Assembly: GCA_014155875.1 (NCBI GenBank)
Contig: JACEFZ010005131.1
Coordinates: 364,001-428,000, forward strand
Reading direction: 5' to 3'
From: Cepaea nemoralis
Taxonomy: Eukaryota; Mollusca; Gastropoda; Stylommatophora; Helicidae
Length of the DNA stretch: 64,000 nt
The notes below the pieces were generated by a model. The model made no database searches. It was not told the DNA's origin and saw nothing but the letters and a program-made list of their open reading frames with translations. The translations under genes were made by a program, and so were the position numbers. Below are positions 34,855 through 45,589 of the stretch, piece by piece (position 1 is the stretch's first letter; every line of letters starts with the position of its first letter).

Positions 34855-35335
34855 ACAAATATAAGTACAGTACCAAATACCCAATGCACTCAACGAATGC
34901 AAAAGGTACATCTCTAAACTTAGTCAAAGGTACGCTAAAAGCTTGTACAGTTTCCATAATATTAACCCAAGTGCTTTATCAGATGCTTTACAAATTGAGA
35001 TTCAGAGCACCTGATAATCAGAAGTAGGCCTTTATATTCGGTATCAAATATTGGTTTCTGGCAATCGGCTTAAGGGATTTGTTCCTCGATGGAGGAGACA
35101 TAGGGTTGCCTGAGTCTGATGTTGCCAATGTTTGAGGACACTGGCGAGGTTTCCTTGCTCGGTTCGTACCAAGTTTGCTGAGGCTAGGACAAGGTTAGAG
35201 AACTCATTCTCTTCCTAATCCTCCTCCTCCTCCTCCACCTACTTCTCTTTTTTCATCATCATCTTCATCATCATCATGAGCATCTTTTTATTCTTCTTCT
35301 TTTCATTCTCACTCCTCCTCCTTTTTATTCTTCTT
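34855..35335. other. Unassigned spacer with CTT/CTC-rich tract
   Basis: A pyrimidine-rich (CTC/CTT/ATC)n tract at about 35218-35340; the rest is unassigned. Confidence 0.5.
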
Positions 35336-35339
35336 CTTT

Positions 35340-35545
35340 ATGTGATAAAAATGACCAAGTGATCAAGCCGTCCGCTACGCTTTCTGAAAGTCCAGGGTTC
35401 GTTTCCTGCAGTCATATGGTTCACGAGACACATTTTCGGAGAGGACCGGGTGGTCGTCCTGAAACTGTGGAGTTCAGGCTATCTGTGATGCTCTGCGGAA
35501 TGAAATCGATCCAAATGCGATGAAACCAAATACAATGAAATCGAT
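35340..35545 (+). mobile_element. tRNA-like head joined to a K-like body
   Basis: Has an A-box-like 'tgaccaagtgatcaag' and a B box 'agggttcgtttcctg' spaced as in tRNA. It is followed by 'ggtggtcgtcctgaaactg' and 'gatgctctgcggaatgaaat', which resemble the 5' part of K (29365-29480). It may be a SINE whose body derives from K, or the true head of K. Confidence 0.45.
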
Positions 35546-35724
35546 TTTATGGCCTTTAAACTCTTTTAAACGTGTTTTTTCTGCTGCTTCTACTGTCATT
35601 ACTATTAAGGTGTTCGTTGTATCGTTCTGCAATAATGATTGTACTTCTCTCTGTGATGCTTTCAAGCTTGTAGTTATTACTCTAACTCTGCATATTATAA
35701 TATAGTAATGGCCGTATTCTATAA

Positions 35725-36195
35725 AATATTTTCTTATTCTTCCATCTATTTTCTTATTCTAACATCTATTCCCTTATTCTACCATCTATTCTCTTACTCT
35801 ACCATCTATTCCCTTATTCTAACATCTTTTCTCTTATTCTACCAATTATTCCCTTAGTTTATCATCTATTCTTTTATTCTACCGTCTATTACTTTATTAT
35901 ACCATCTATTCCCTTATCATATCCTATATTTATTTTTTTCTATTATCTTTTGCCTTATTATATCATCTATTCCCTTATTCTACCATACATTCCCTTATTC
36001 AATCATACATTTCCTTGTTCCATCACTCATTTCCTTATTCTACCATCTATTTCCTAAGTCTATCACCCATTCTCTTATTCAATCACCTATTCCCCTATTC
36101 TATCACATATTGCCATTATCCTATCATCAATTCCATTATTCTGTGATCTATTTCCTTAGTCTGTCATATATTCCCTTATTTTATCATCTATATGC
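35725..36195 (+). repeat. 20-21-bp tandem repeat
   Basis: Around 23 imperfect units of the type 'ttcccttattctaccatcta'. Strongly AT-rich, with no coding frame of note. Confidence 0.85.
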
Positions 36196-36234
36196 CATAT
36201 TTCCGGATTCCGAAAAAGCAAGCCACTTAAAATA

Positions 36235-36630
36235 GAAACTGCACTAAGTGGTTTGCATGACTCGACAAGACGAAAGTCAAGAGCATATCACGGATTTTCT
36301 TCCCAGGACATGCTTGTGCGCGAGGAAATGAACAGGTTGATAGACGCACTGTTACCTCTTCGTGTGGGAGGGGGCTAGATTATGACAAGACTGAAATGCT
36401 AAAGGTCTTCTTGGATTAAGAGGAAATTCCAGCAAAACAACACAGGACCCACACCTGGAGAAGAAGTGGGGATGAGCAGAGAGTTTGGTCGACATTCAGT
36501 CCGCAGAGGAACATGCTGACGAACTTTCAGCCAGGCTGCCCCTGGTACACAATTATAATAGAAACTTTTCGGTGGCTACTGAAGAAAGGCGCTGAGCACT
36601 ATAAGAATATTCAGAAGTGCAATAAACATG
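36235..36630 (+). mobile_element. LINE J family, decayed C-terminal end
   Basis: Plus strand shows PGHACARGNEQVDR (equivalent to the RNase H PGHAGLLRNEQAED block) and, after a roughly 230-bp gap of frame-broken sequence, ETFRWLLKKGAEH..NIQKC, matching LRWLLRMGTERLWECPEC at 42.6 kb. Several stops. Confidence 0.6.
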
Positions 36631-36781
36631 ACTATCATTACAGCAATTTATATATATTACCGCTGGGGTATTCCGGAAATTTTTTTTTTTTTTACTAAAG
36701 GATTATAGCAGGATTGCCACAATAGTCGTCATGCAGTGTATATACTCATCACCTTCATGTGCCCAGCCAGATGGTGTAGAC

Positions 36782-38070
36782 CAGTGTTTCCCAACCTTTT
36801 TTTGTGCTATGCCCCACCTAAGCCTTCCTAAAATTCTTATGTCCCCCCCCCCTTCCCCCCCCCCCCCCCCCCCCCAAACATATGCATCATTTTTAATATT
36901 CAAAAATTGAAATGTTCGCTAAAGAAACTTGAATTATTTTTAGAAGGGCTCACGGTTCCCAGAGGGGCCAGAGGTGTCGGTTGTGTTGGGTGAATTTCTT
37001 TTTTTTGGGGGGGAGGGGGGGATTTGGCGGTTACCTCAGACAAGCTGGTTCCCCCGCCTCCCCCTGTTTGTGTGTGGACCCTTAGTCTGAGCTATTGCCA
37101 ACAGTGGTCCACCAGTCCCACATCTAAGGTGAAGATATGTGATGGGGTTTTATTTGATCATCCCAGCCCCCGACCAGGCCAGGCGCACTACTGGAGGCAG
37201 AGCAGCAAATGTAGCCGATCCTAGCCAAAGGACCGATAATCACTAGGAAATTATTGAGCAAACACTGTAAGTAAATTTTCAAAACATATAATGGAGAACT
37301 GAAATTCAAGTACAAAATAATTGTACTGAAAGATTTTTCTATATTATTTTAATTATTAGTAATTATTTAAATTTAGTGAGATCCTTGCGCTTGATGCTTG
37401 CTGCAAAGAGAATTTATGTCAGGTTCCAATTTAGTTAACTTCAGTCTCAAGTCTCCCCGTTTTGTTTCCATTGCCATTGGCACCTTGCCGTCTTGACAGA
37501 CGATAGTTTGTGCTTTAAAAAGGCATAATAACTTTTAACTATGGCGGTAGCGAGTGTGACTGATAAGGCCAATTTGCGCTGTAAATGTCCGTTCACAGTG
37601 GGTGCATGTGAACACGTGGTCATTTCCACCATCATGCACCATCTTACGTCTCAAACGCTTGGTGTGTGACTTTTCTGCAATAATTTTCTCCTTTGACTTT
37701 ATTCCATTTCTGATATTTGCCCTCCATGCAACACGTTCAGCGGCGACTTGCTCCCAATGTGCATTATCAATGCCTGTATCAATCATGTCCCGCTTACACA
37801 CATCTTTGTATCGTAGTAGAGGCCGACCCTGAGATCTCTTACCCATCTGTAATTCACCAAAAAAGATATCCTTTGGTATTCTACCATCATCCATCCTCCT
37901 AAGATGTCCTATCCATCTAAGTCTACGAAGACTGAGCATGGAATAAACTGTCACACAACCTGATCTTTCCGTTTTGTTATATCCAGCCGATTTCTTCCAT
38001 TTTCGAATTTCCCCCCTTAACAATCGAATTGCCCCCCTGTGGGGCGTGGGCCCCACGTTGGGAAACACTG
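36782..38070. mobile_element. hAT-type DNA transposon, non-autonomous, with exact ends
   Basis: The terminal inverted repeat CAGTGTTTCCCAAC at 36782 is matched by GTTGGGAAACACTG ending at 38070. It is flanked by the 8-bp duplication 'gtgtagac' (36774-36781 and 38071-38078). CAG-CTG ends and 8-bp target sites are diagnostic of the hAT superfamily. No transposase frame is visible. The interior holds poly-C (36843-36875) and G-rich stretches, and a captured or inserted minus-strand LINE fragment (37470-38005). Confidence 0.9.
37470..38005 (-). mobile_element. LINE G 3' fragment inside the hAT element
   Basis: The minus strand encodes a frame covering SLRRLRWIGHLRRMDDGRIPKD, GKRSQGRPLLRYKDVCKRDM, HWEQVAAERVAWR and a C-terminal C2H2 finger CTHCERTFTAQIGLISHTRYRH. 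This is the C-terminal region of a widespread LINE type that ends in such a finger. The open frame 38068-37535 begins in hAT sequence, so its first ~25 residues are not part of the LINE. The 3' untranslated end includes 'acggcaaggtgccaatgg'. A short sister fragment lies at 53940-54030. Confidence 0.78.
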
Positions 38071-38958
38071 GTGTAGACGTTCATGTCTCTCCACAGATCT
38101 CGGTGTGTGGTGTTCTGGATCAACTCTAGTGATGATATTCCTTTAAGCCAACTTCTACGTGATTTGACCCAGCTTTCTTTCCATTGATCTTTCCAGCTGT
38201 CACGATATTGTCCAATGCGCTACTCTCATTGCATGACCAAAGAAAGCTGTTTGTCTCTTCTTCTTTTTTTTTTATCTCATAACTATATAAATGTTTTAGT
38301 TTCATTAGCTTCATCCGGACAATTGTTAGTTACACTGGTAGTCCAAGGTATTTTCAACATTTGTCTCAAGAACCACATTTTCGTTGCTTCTAAGTGCTTT
38401 CTAATTTGTCCAGTAAAAAGATTCACTGCCATACAGCAAAGCAGGTTCTATATAACATGTCTGTGCTCGCTTCTCTACATTCAATGATAGTAACTTAAAG
38501 TATAAGATATTATTAATGTTCTGAAATGCAGCCTTTGCTTGCCGCATCCTGCTCTTAATCTCTGTTGTGCATCTTCCATCTGATGTGATTATTGCCCCTA
38601 AGTATTTAAATTTATAAATTTGGTTAAGCATTTCCCTCTTTTGGTATCTCACATTTAGGTGTCATCTTTTACTTTTATGTAACCATTGTGTCTGTTTACT
38701 TGAAATTCAAGGAAAGTCCTATTTTGCACTCGCTGTTACTACAATTTCTAAAAGTTGTTACATATCTATTATATTTTCATCCATCAATACTGTGTCATCT
38801 GCAATAAGTAATTTGTATTTGTTATTAGTTGCAATTCATATTCCTGGCTTCTATTTGATCTCTCTCATTATTACTGTGATATAGAGGCAGAAGAGATCCG
38901 GAGGCAAAACGCATCCTTGTCTTACTCCTAGCTTTATCTGTTCATATAATTGTCCTGT

Positions 38959-38981
38959 CCCCCCCCCCCCCCCCCCCCCCC
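38959..38981. repeat. Poly-C tract inside LINE I RT domain
   Basis: 23 C residues between RT motifs A and B, absent from sister copies. A post-insertion expansion or slippage product. Confidence 0.85.
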
Positions 38982-39434
38982 ATTTTAATTGCTGCTACTT
39001 GCTTTCGGTAAATAATGTTTATTATTCTGATATCTTTCCCATCGGTGTTGATAGCTACCAACATTTTAATCAGTTCATCCTGTTTTACTTTATCAAATGC
39101 CTTGGTATAATCTATAAAGCACAAATATTTGTCTTTATGTGTCTCTCTTGATCTCTCTGTTAGTCTTCGTAATGTGTATATTACATTAAATAAGACAAGT
39201 AGTATACTACATTATTTGTACCTTTTTCTTCCACATATCCATATTGGTTTTCACTAAATTCCACGTTTAATTTCTTTTTTGTTCTCTCATTATAAGTCTG
39301 AATAGAAGCTTAGTAACATGATTTATGAGGTTGATTGTATGACAACCTTCGCATTTAATTGCTCCTGGTCTTTTTAGTAGAGTTATAGATAAAGATATCA
39401 GCGCATGACTAGGTATATATCCACTGTTGTAAAT

Positions 39435-39975
39435 AAAGCTCATCTGTTCATAAGCCCCCGTCTATACATATCCAACCTTTTACACTATTTATAACTATGC
39501 TGTCCTCCCCCTATATATTCATACCTAACTGTCTATATTCCTATCGGACTGTTCGCATTTTTTTAAAACTACATTAACCCTATCTGGCCTTCTGGCAACC
39601 TAACTATACTTACACTCTGTAGCCAAAGAGTGCCTTCTCAACCGGCACAAACCGCCATTTCTGCGAGTAGTTGTGTTATTTTGTTGTTTTGTTTTTCGTT
39701 GTTTTATCTATTTGTGTTGTCCTGTCCTTGACAAAGATTCTTAGAATCGAAACGTCGGCCGTCCTTTGTTGTCCTATTGTACTTATTTGTTATTTTATTA
39801 TTTAATGTTATATATTTATTGATTACTTCTGATTTTTGGATAAGCCACACTTTGTTTTTCACCTGTGTACGATGGATTGTCTAAACTTGTAAGGTATGTG
39901 GATGTGCATTGTGTCTGTGTTTAGTATGTCTCTTCTTTTCGCAGGAGCAAAATATACCTAATTGTTTCCAGTTCA
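39435..39975. mobile_element. 541-bp insert with Penelope/retrozyme-like hammerhead motif
   Basis: Flanked by 'tgtaaat' at 39428-39434 and 39976-39982; removing it restores the LINE I reading order (…NYIY|NSGYIPS…). Near 39726-39760 it has 'cttgacaaa', a perfect short hairpin 'gattcttagaatc', then 'gaaacgtcgg'. This arrangement resembles the CUGANGA / helix II / GAAA core of hammerhead ribozymes carried by Penelope-like elements and retrozymes. Two core positions differ from consensus, so it is probably inactive. No reverse transcriptase is present in the insert. Confidence 0.5.
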
Positions 39976-40554
39976 TGTAAATATAATTCAACATGTTGGA
40001 TAGTATTTCTACTCCAAATTCTCCCAGTACTTCCAGTTCTTCTGTATTGATTCCATTTAGCTGTTGTTTTTCTTTCTTTATTTGTTTGATAGCTCGGCAA
40101 CTTCCTCTTTTAATATAGGTGGACCTTCTATGTTATTTTTGTTTGTTAATTCTGCCCTTTCTCCATCATATAATTCTCTTATATACTAATTCTACTTCTT
40201 CATTAGAGCACTTTACTTCAATCATGTTTATGATTTCAGTCACCATGTCTTAACTCCTATTTTTCTTCACGTGACGTCATTGATTTGTCTGTGCATATTT
40301 TTCTTGTATCTTTAATACAATTTAAACCAATTTTCTTACACTGCTTGTCTAACCAACTTTCTTTTAGCCTTTAGACGCTTATCCGTTATCTCTTTATTTA
40401 TCTTATCATACTATGTTTGTTATTTTCACTTTGTTTTCTTTTATCCATCATCTTTAAGATGTCTTCACTCCTACTTTTTTCTTAGCTTTTTGTCTTATTT
40501 CTGTTTATATTTATTTGCTTGTTTGATGAATGTTAGTTCGTTAGTCATGTTAGT

Positions 40555-41270
40555 ACCGCAGAATTTGGTATACAGTTATCTCATCCCTCTCCCAAAACCA
40601 TTCAAGGATGATTCAAAGCTTAGCGGCTTTAGAGTCATCACCCTTCAAAATACATTTGGAAAGGTTTTAGAGAAGATAGTCGCTGTCAAGCTGCAAGAGT
40701 GTTTGGAAAGGGAGAAGACTCTTCCAAGAGGCCTGGGGAGCTACAGGCCAGGAAAAGATACCTGGTCAAATGCAGCCACTTTTGCCTTTGACGTTTATGA
40801 GGGGTTCCAGGAGTAGACAGGGAACGATGGCGGCAGCGCTTGATCTCGAGGATGCGTATTATAGAGTTCGATATGATATTTTGATGACCGCACTGATGGA
40901 GAAGGGGGTCAATCCCTGGTTGGTGAACTGGATAGCGGCCGTCCTGCATTCTCGTCGGATTGCTCTCCGTCTGGGTGCATGGACCTCAGAGCCACATATT
41001 TTAACCCCGGGACTGCCACAGAGATCCACAATCTAACCGGTGCTCTTTAACGTGTATACGAGCAAAATTGCAAACCTAGAAGCACCAGGGGTTGGAATGA
41101 TACTAACATTTGCAGATGATATTCTTGCATATAGGCAGGGGTGAGATAGGGAGCAAACAGCCAAGGAGCTACAGGCGAAGTAGACAAAGTGATTGACTGG
41201 TGCACTGAAATGGGTGATGTCATCCACCCGGAAAAGGCAGGTGCTCTCTGGACAACAGGATTGTGAGAGC
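40555..41270 (+). pseudogene. Reverse transcriptase domain of LINE J
   Basis: Frame-broken. Visible: IPLPKPFKDDSKLSGFRVITLQNTFGKVLEKI (RT motifs 1-2), YRPGKDTWSNA, ALDLEDAYYRVRYD (motif A with catalytic Asp), LTPGLPQRSTI (motif B, Q present), then FADDILAY (motif C, FADD). A frameshift lies near 40815 and an in-frame stop near 41033. The core residues survive, but the frame is not contiguous. Confidence 0.75.
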
Positions 41271-41372
41271 TGATGTTAAAGCTTCACAATAGATGGTGGA
41301 AGCGTCAATAGAGAGAACAAACTGAAGTATCCGGGAATCACATTTGACAGGAGCCTGTCCTTCAAGGATCAT

Positions 41373-42618
41373 GTGGAGACGGTTGTGACAAGGTCTCAAA
41401 AGGGACTCTACGCACTTAAAACTATGGCTGCAATGAACATAGAGCAGAGAATGCTTTTCAGACTATACCAGTTCTTGATCCTCTCAGTGACTGATTATGG
41501 ACTTGGACTGCTTACTGTCTCAAAGAATCAGCTGGTGAGATTGGAGCGCATACAGAACGAGGCTATGCGGGTCATTCTGGGATGCACCAGAGACACCCCA
41601 GTGGTGTGTATGCGGTACATCCTTGGTTTGCCGACTGTTGCTGGTAGGCTCAAGGTGATGCAGGCGAAGGCATACCTCAGAGTAGCTGCTGACACAGATC
41701 ACCCATTGCATGAGGCGCTGGGCGCAGTTAAGGGCCAGCGACCGATAAGAGGGAAATCATGGATGGTTCAGGCGGAGGAAACGATTAGACAGGTGTGCAT
41801 TTTGGAGAACATTAGGCGAGGAGAGGAGTGGGTCAGAGTGCCAGCGGAGCAGTCAGACTTGTGCAGAGTTATAATCACATTGAGCCGGGAGTGCAGGGAG
41901 TGGCCAGCAGGGGCCACGGAAGTGGAAATCCAGCAACTAATTCAGGATAATGCTCGCCCGGGTGATGTGATTATCTACACAGATGGTTCGGTGTTGAGAG
42001 GTAGTAGAAGTGCCTGGGGGTTCTTGGCAAAGGCTAATGGTCGACGTTTGGTGCAGGAGAGCCTGGCATATGATACCACAACATCTAGCTTAAGAATGGA
42101 GGTGGAGGCAGTCAGTGCAGCTTTCCGCTGGATGGAGAATACGATACACACACACACATCGTGATTGTAACTGACTCAGAAAGCATGCTGAGTAGGGTGA
42201 GGACAGGCAAGCTTCGTGCAGAGTGGCTTGCTTCGCTTCGGAAGTCACGGGTGGCAAGCATCGTCTGGATCTTTTCTCCGGGGCATGCTGGTTTGCTGAG
42301 GAATGAACAAGCAGAAGATTGGCTGGCTCTGCAAAACTTGGTGGAGTATTGATGCATGATAAGGCAGACGTGGTTGCGGCCTTGTGGGAGCACGGGTACA
42401 CCTCGAAGGAGCAAATGGATCACCATGGTCTGGCAAGAATGCGACAGCGAGGAGTGACGAGGAGATTTGGCCGATGCTCGACGCTTAGAGGAAAGGCGAG
42501 ACGCACATATAATCAGATTGCTACTGGTACTATTGGGGTTGGAACTCTTCGCTGGCTTCTGAGGATGGGGACGGAGCGCTTATGGGAATGCCCCGAATGC
42601 TGTGATGTCGGTTACTAA
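41373..42618 (+). pseudogene. Connection, RNase H and C-terminal domains of LINE J
   Basis: The 263-codon frame 41373-42164 runs from the LINE connection region (YGLGLLT, RIQNEAMRVILGCTRDTP) into RNase H: IYTDGSVL (Asp at residue 204) and RMEVEAVSAAF (Glu at 243). The next catalytic motif, IVTDSESML, is in another frame (42161-42352), because a (CA)n run at 42148-42159 shifts the frame. SPGHAGLLRNEQAED follows (Asp present, usual GNE altered to RNE). The end reads LRWLLRMG...WECPECCDVGY. RNase H removes RNA from the cDNA hybrid in intact elements. Confidence 0.78.
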
Positions 42619-42636
42619 ATCAATCAATCAATAGTT

Positions 42637-43285
42637 AGCTAGTCGCGGTCAAACTTCACGGCATCGGGTAGTCCCGATTATGCTCCGTTATTGTACCAGT
42701 GAATATCACACAAAATGCTCGTCACTGACCAATGTGAAAAGTGGAAAAGATAGAAGTTTCGGCAAGCCAACAGCCCGCACAGGTACACTGTGCATAATGC
42801 CGCCGCCAGAATGACAAAACAAAGGTCCTCCACGAAAAATACAATTCATCGTCGATGAAATCGGCAGTCACCATAAACAATTAATTGACCCATGTTTTAT
42901 CCCATATGGCTCGATCTCTTTACGCAGGACGACCCGCCGAAAGCGCCGCAAAAGTATGAACTCCGTAGCTCAAGCGACGACCCCCAGGAGTCTCCAATAA
43001 AAAATGCACACGTGAACCGAAAAAGCAAACCAGTAAATTTAGCAACAGCCGGGCGCCATCGTTCCGAACATGCATTTCACTCTACATATAACCGCGGACA
43101 GAAGTAAAAGCATTCCACGCGAAACTCACAGCTCACAATGTCGCACCACGCACTCATTCAGTAGCAGGGCGACGGAACCATGCACTCCAGTCTAACATAA
43201 GGAAAATACGAATGCAAACCGTAGCCACTAGCGTAAACACTCCAGAGGTCTTAACTGTTTAAATGCCTACCTGCTATTTTGGGGA
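42637..43285 (-). mobile_element. K retroposon, longest copy
   Basis: About 650 bp on the minus strand. Its 3' end abuts the LINE J tail ('aatcaatagttagctagtcg'), and its 5' portion (43040-43285) matches 4700-5040. No ORF over 70 codons. This copy defines the family length best. It sits inside LINE I, together with LINE J. Confidence 0.65.
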
Positions 43286-43839
43286 CCGGAAGACTCCCTT
43301 GATAAATGAAGTTGCTAAGCATTTCCCATTACTTATTTATATTTTGTCTTTTAGCTATTGCACTATACCCATTTCTCAAAGTAACCGCATTATTCTTGAA
43401 TTTCTATGCCTGCTTTTCAAAACATCCTTATTAAGTCTCATATTCTTAACTATTTGTTTTCAGTCTCATATTCTTAACTATTTGTTTTCTCTTTTCAATC
43501 TTACTTTTATTTGTCCACATAGTGGTACTTTATCAATATGACAGTCAGCACCAGGCATTGTCCAAACATTTATGAAAGCATTTCTAAATCTTTTATTAAT
43601 TAGTATGTAGTCAATTTAGTTGAGTGTTTTCTGATCAGGGCTTTTCCGTGTGTAAAGTCGCCTTTTATTGTGTTTAAGCCATGTGTTTCCAATGATCATA
43701 CTGTTTGTATGCGGCCACTTTATCAGTTTCTCTCATCTTTCATTTCTAGGGATTTTACTTCACCTTGCCTCGGATTCGAACCAACGCCTAGGAGGACAAC
43801 AATATTAAGAGAAGAAGCAGTAGCGATAGTAGAAGGATG

Positions 43840-43868
43840 GGTTCTAGTAGTAGTAGTTATACGTAGTC

Positions 43869-43964
<96 letters not shown>

Positions 43965-43972
43965 ATAGTAGC

Positions 43973-44004
<32 letters not shown>

Positions 44005-44018
44005 CAGCAGCAGCAGCT

Positions 44019-44080
<62 letters not shown>

Positions 44081-44115
44081 TGTAGCATTAGTAGTAGTCG
44101 TCGTAGTAGTAACAG
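43840..44115. repeat. (AGT)n trinucleotide tract
   Basis: About 275 bp of AGT/TAG repeats with occasional AGC; gives poly-Ser or poly-Leu frames only. A minus-strand tRNA-like B box ('ggttcgaatccgagg') lies just upstream at about 43765-43785. Confidence 0.92.
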
Positions 44116-44327
44116 CAGCAGCATCAGTAATAATATTCGAAGTGTTGTTGATGAAGTCATGGTTTGAAACGCTGGTCTGTATCTCTCTGTGTGTTTCCTA
44201 TTCATCAAGCTTGCCAGTAATATTTTGTGTTTTTATCGTATGCTAGCAACAAGTCAAGGGCAGCCAACCCCCAGCTTGGATTCCCAACCCACCTAGAACT
44301 TGTCACAAGTCGTTCCTATATAAACAT

Positions 44328-44648
<321 letters not shown>

Positions 44649-44654
44649 CGATAC

Positions 44655-44878
44655 AGCCACTCCTGTTTAAAGCTACTTTTGAACCACTGTTAATGCCACC
44701 GACCAGTACCGCTAATGTAGTTAACTTCTGGCTTGACATTCTAATTACTCTTCTTGGAAACTCCAAATCCACTTTTGCCACCCAAGTCGCTAAATTGTGT
44801 CCATAGAGTTTTCCACTTCCCTGTAAACTCAGTCACTCTTGCCTTTCAAATACTGCTAATCATTATAAACAGAACTGG
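44655..44878. other. Short unassigned spacer
   Basis: Nothing recognised. Confidence 0.4.
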
Positions 44879-44879
44879 A

Positions 44880-45085
44880 CGGGTTGGCCGGAAAGAAAAC
44901 AGCGTTCCAGCAGTTAAACGTCCGGTGCGCTGACCTCGGGTTGGCGGGATAGATCCCTACACGGGTTAGCTGAATGTTAATGATGACGTCTCGTTCAGAA
45001 AGCAATGGCAAGCTACTGAATATAAAATTGCCTAGAAAATTAATCTGGGCGTCGATAGTAATGTCCTGCAAAGAACACAATTTTA
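44880..45085 (+). mobile_element. SINE family A, second 3' body type
   Basis: The tRNA-like head ('ggttggccggaaagaaaac' with 'cgggatagatccct') is followed by 'gatgacgtctcgttcagaaa', 'gcaatggcaagctactgaat', 'aaaattgcctagaaaatt' and 'gtcctgcaaagaacaca'. This distal part differs from the 203-450 and 33250-33512 copies and is shared with 50793-51030, 53270-53470 and 53695-53925. Confidence 0.65.
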
Positions 45086-45120
45086 AGAATTAAACCGGTC
45101 TCAGCAATGCCTTCGATGTA

Positions 45121-45361
45121 GAGGGTGTTTGTACAGTCTCACTACACTTAACATGTAGAACAAATTTGAAAAATGAAGTACATGATGTCATCAAAGAATG
45201 TGCTCCACAGTCCATTGTAAAGCAGTATGCAGCGAATGGCTGTCGTCTGCTGGAGTAATTCTTTGCACTCCAAACAGAATGGTGTAGTCAACAGAAGAAA
45301 GAATTTTTTTTTTCAAATGTGTTCTACATAAAAAGTGTAGTGAAACTTCAAAAACACCCTA
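45121..45361. mobile_element. MITE with long inverted repeats and TA target site
   Basis: 241 bp. Left end 'gagggtgtttgtacagtctc' and the complement of the right end share a ~55-bp inverted repeat ('cactacactt', 'atgtagaaca.atttgaaaaa'), flanked by TA at 45119-45120 and 45362-45363. Ends in GGGTGTTT, similar to the split MITE at 27097. No coding capacity. Confidence 0.8.
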
Positions 45362-45589
45362 TATTTTTTCCATTTCATTGTAAAATTTTATTTTTATTTT
45401 TCGCAACTCATTGTAAACTTTTTTTCGTTTTGTTTAATATCTTTATCATAATCCAGATGTCCTGCCTCTGCTGCTATTATGTGCAAATCATATTTGACAT
45501 AGTAAATCCATCTACATTGTGGTCATCCTCTTCTCCGCCTCCCTTGTACACACCTCTCGATAATTATCTGTCCTAGAGTTTCATGCCTG

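Larger units (their letters stand above)
40545..42636 (+). mobile_element. RNase H-type LINE (family J), 5'-truncated
   Basis: Begins within the RT domain and runs to a stop and an (ATCA)n tail (42618-42634). Order: RT (40560-41140), connection region (41373-41900), RNase H (41960-42320) and C-terminal CPEC (42590-42605). The RNase H plus APE-type layout points to the I/Nimb-like group; the endonuclease itself is lost by truncation. It lies opposite in strand to the LINE it interrupts. Other pieces of the family: 4607-4700, 20985-21720, 36235-36630, 51425-51962 and 62475-62600. Confidence 0.78.
36716..43780 (-). mobile_element. Old RTE-like LINE (family I), broken by at least four insertions
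   Basis: Recognisable minus-strand segments in element order: endonuclease (43760-43290: MIIGNTWLKHNKRRLYTRKSPDQ, IDYILINKRFRNAF), linker (40480-40100: KKSRSEDILKMM, KRKLVRQAV-like, EGPPILKEE), RT start (40060-39980, LEVLGEFGVEILSNMLNYIY), NSGYIPS (39434-39360), motif A CFIDYTKAFDKV (about 39124-39089), GVRQGCVLPP (about 38930), ADDTVL (about 38800) and the C-terminal YLGAIITSDGRC (38560), IEPALLYGSE (38420). The 3' end lies at about 38080 and 36716-36781. Interrupters: 36782-38070, 39435-39975, about 40545-42636 and 42637-43285. Confidence 0.75.

Noticed and set aside
37535..38068. Host zinc-finger gene (177 codons)
   Set aside because: The frame is the C-terminus of a LINE fused by chance to hAT sequence; the single C2H2 finger is the LINE's own.
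41373..42164. Host RNase H gene
   Set aside because: Preceded by a broken RT and followed by a LINE C-terminus and microsatellite tail.
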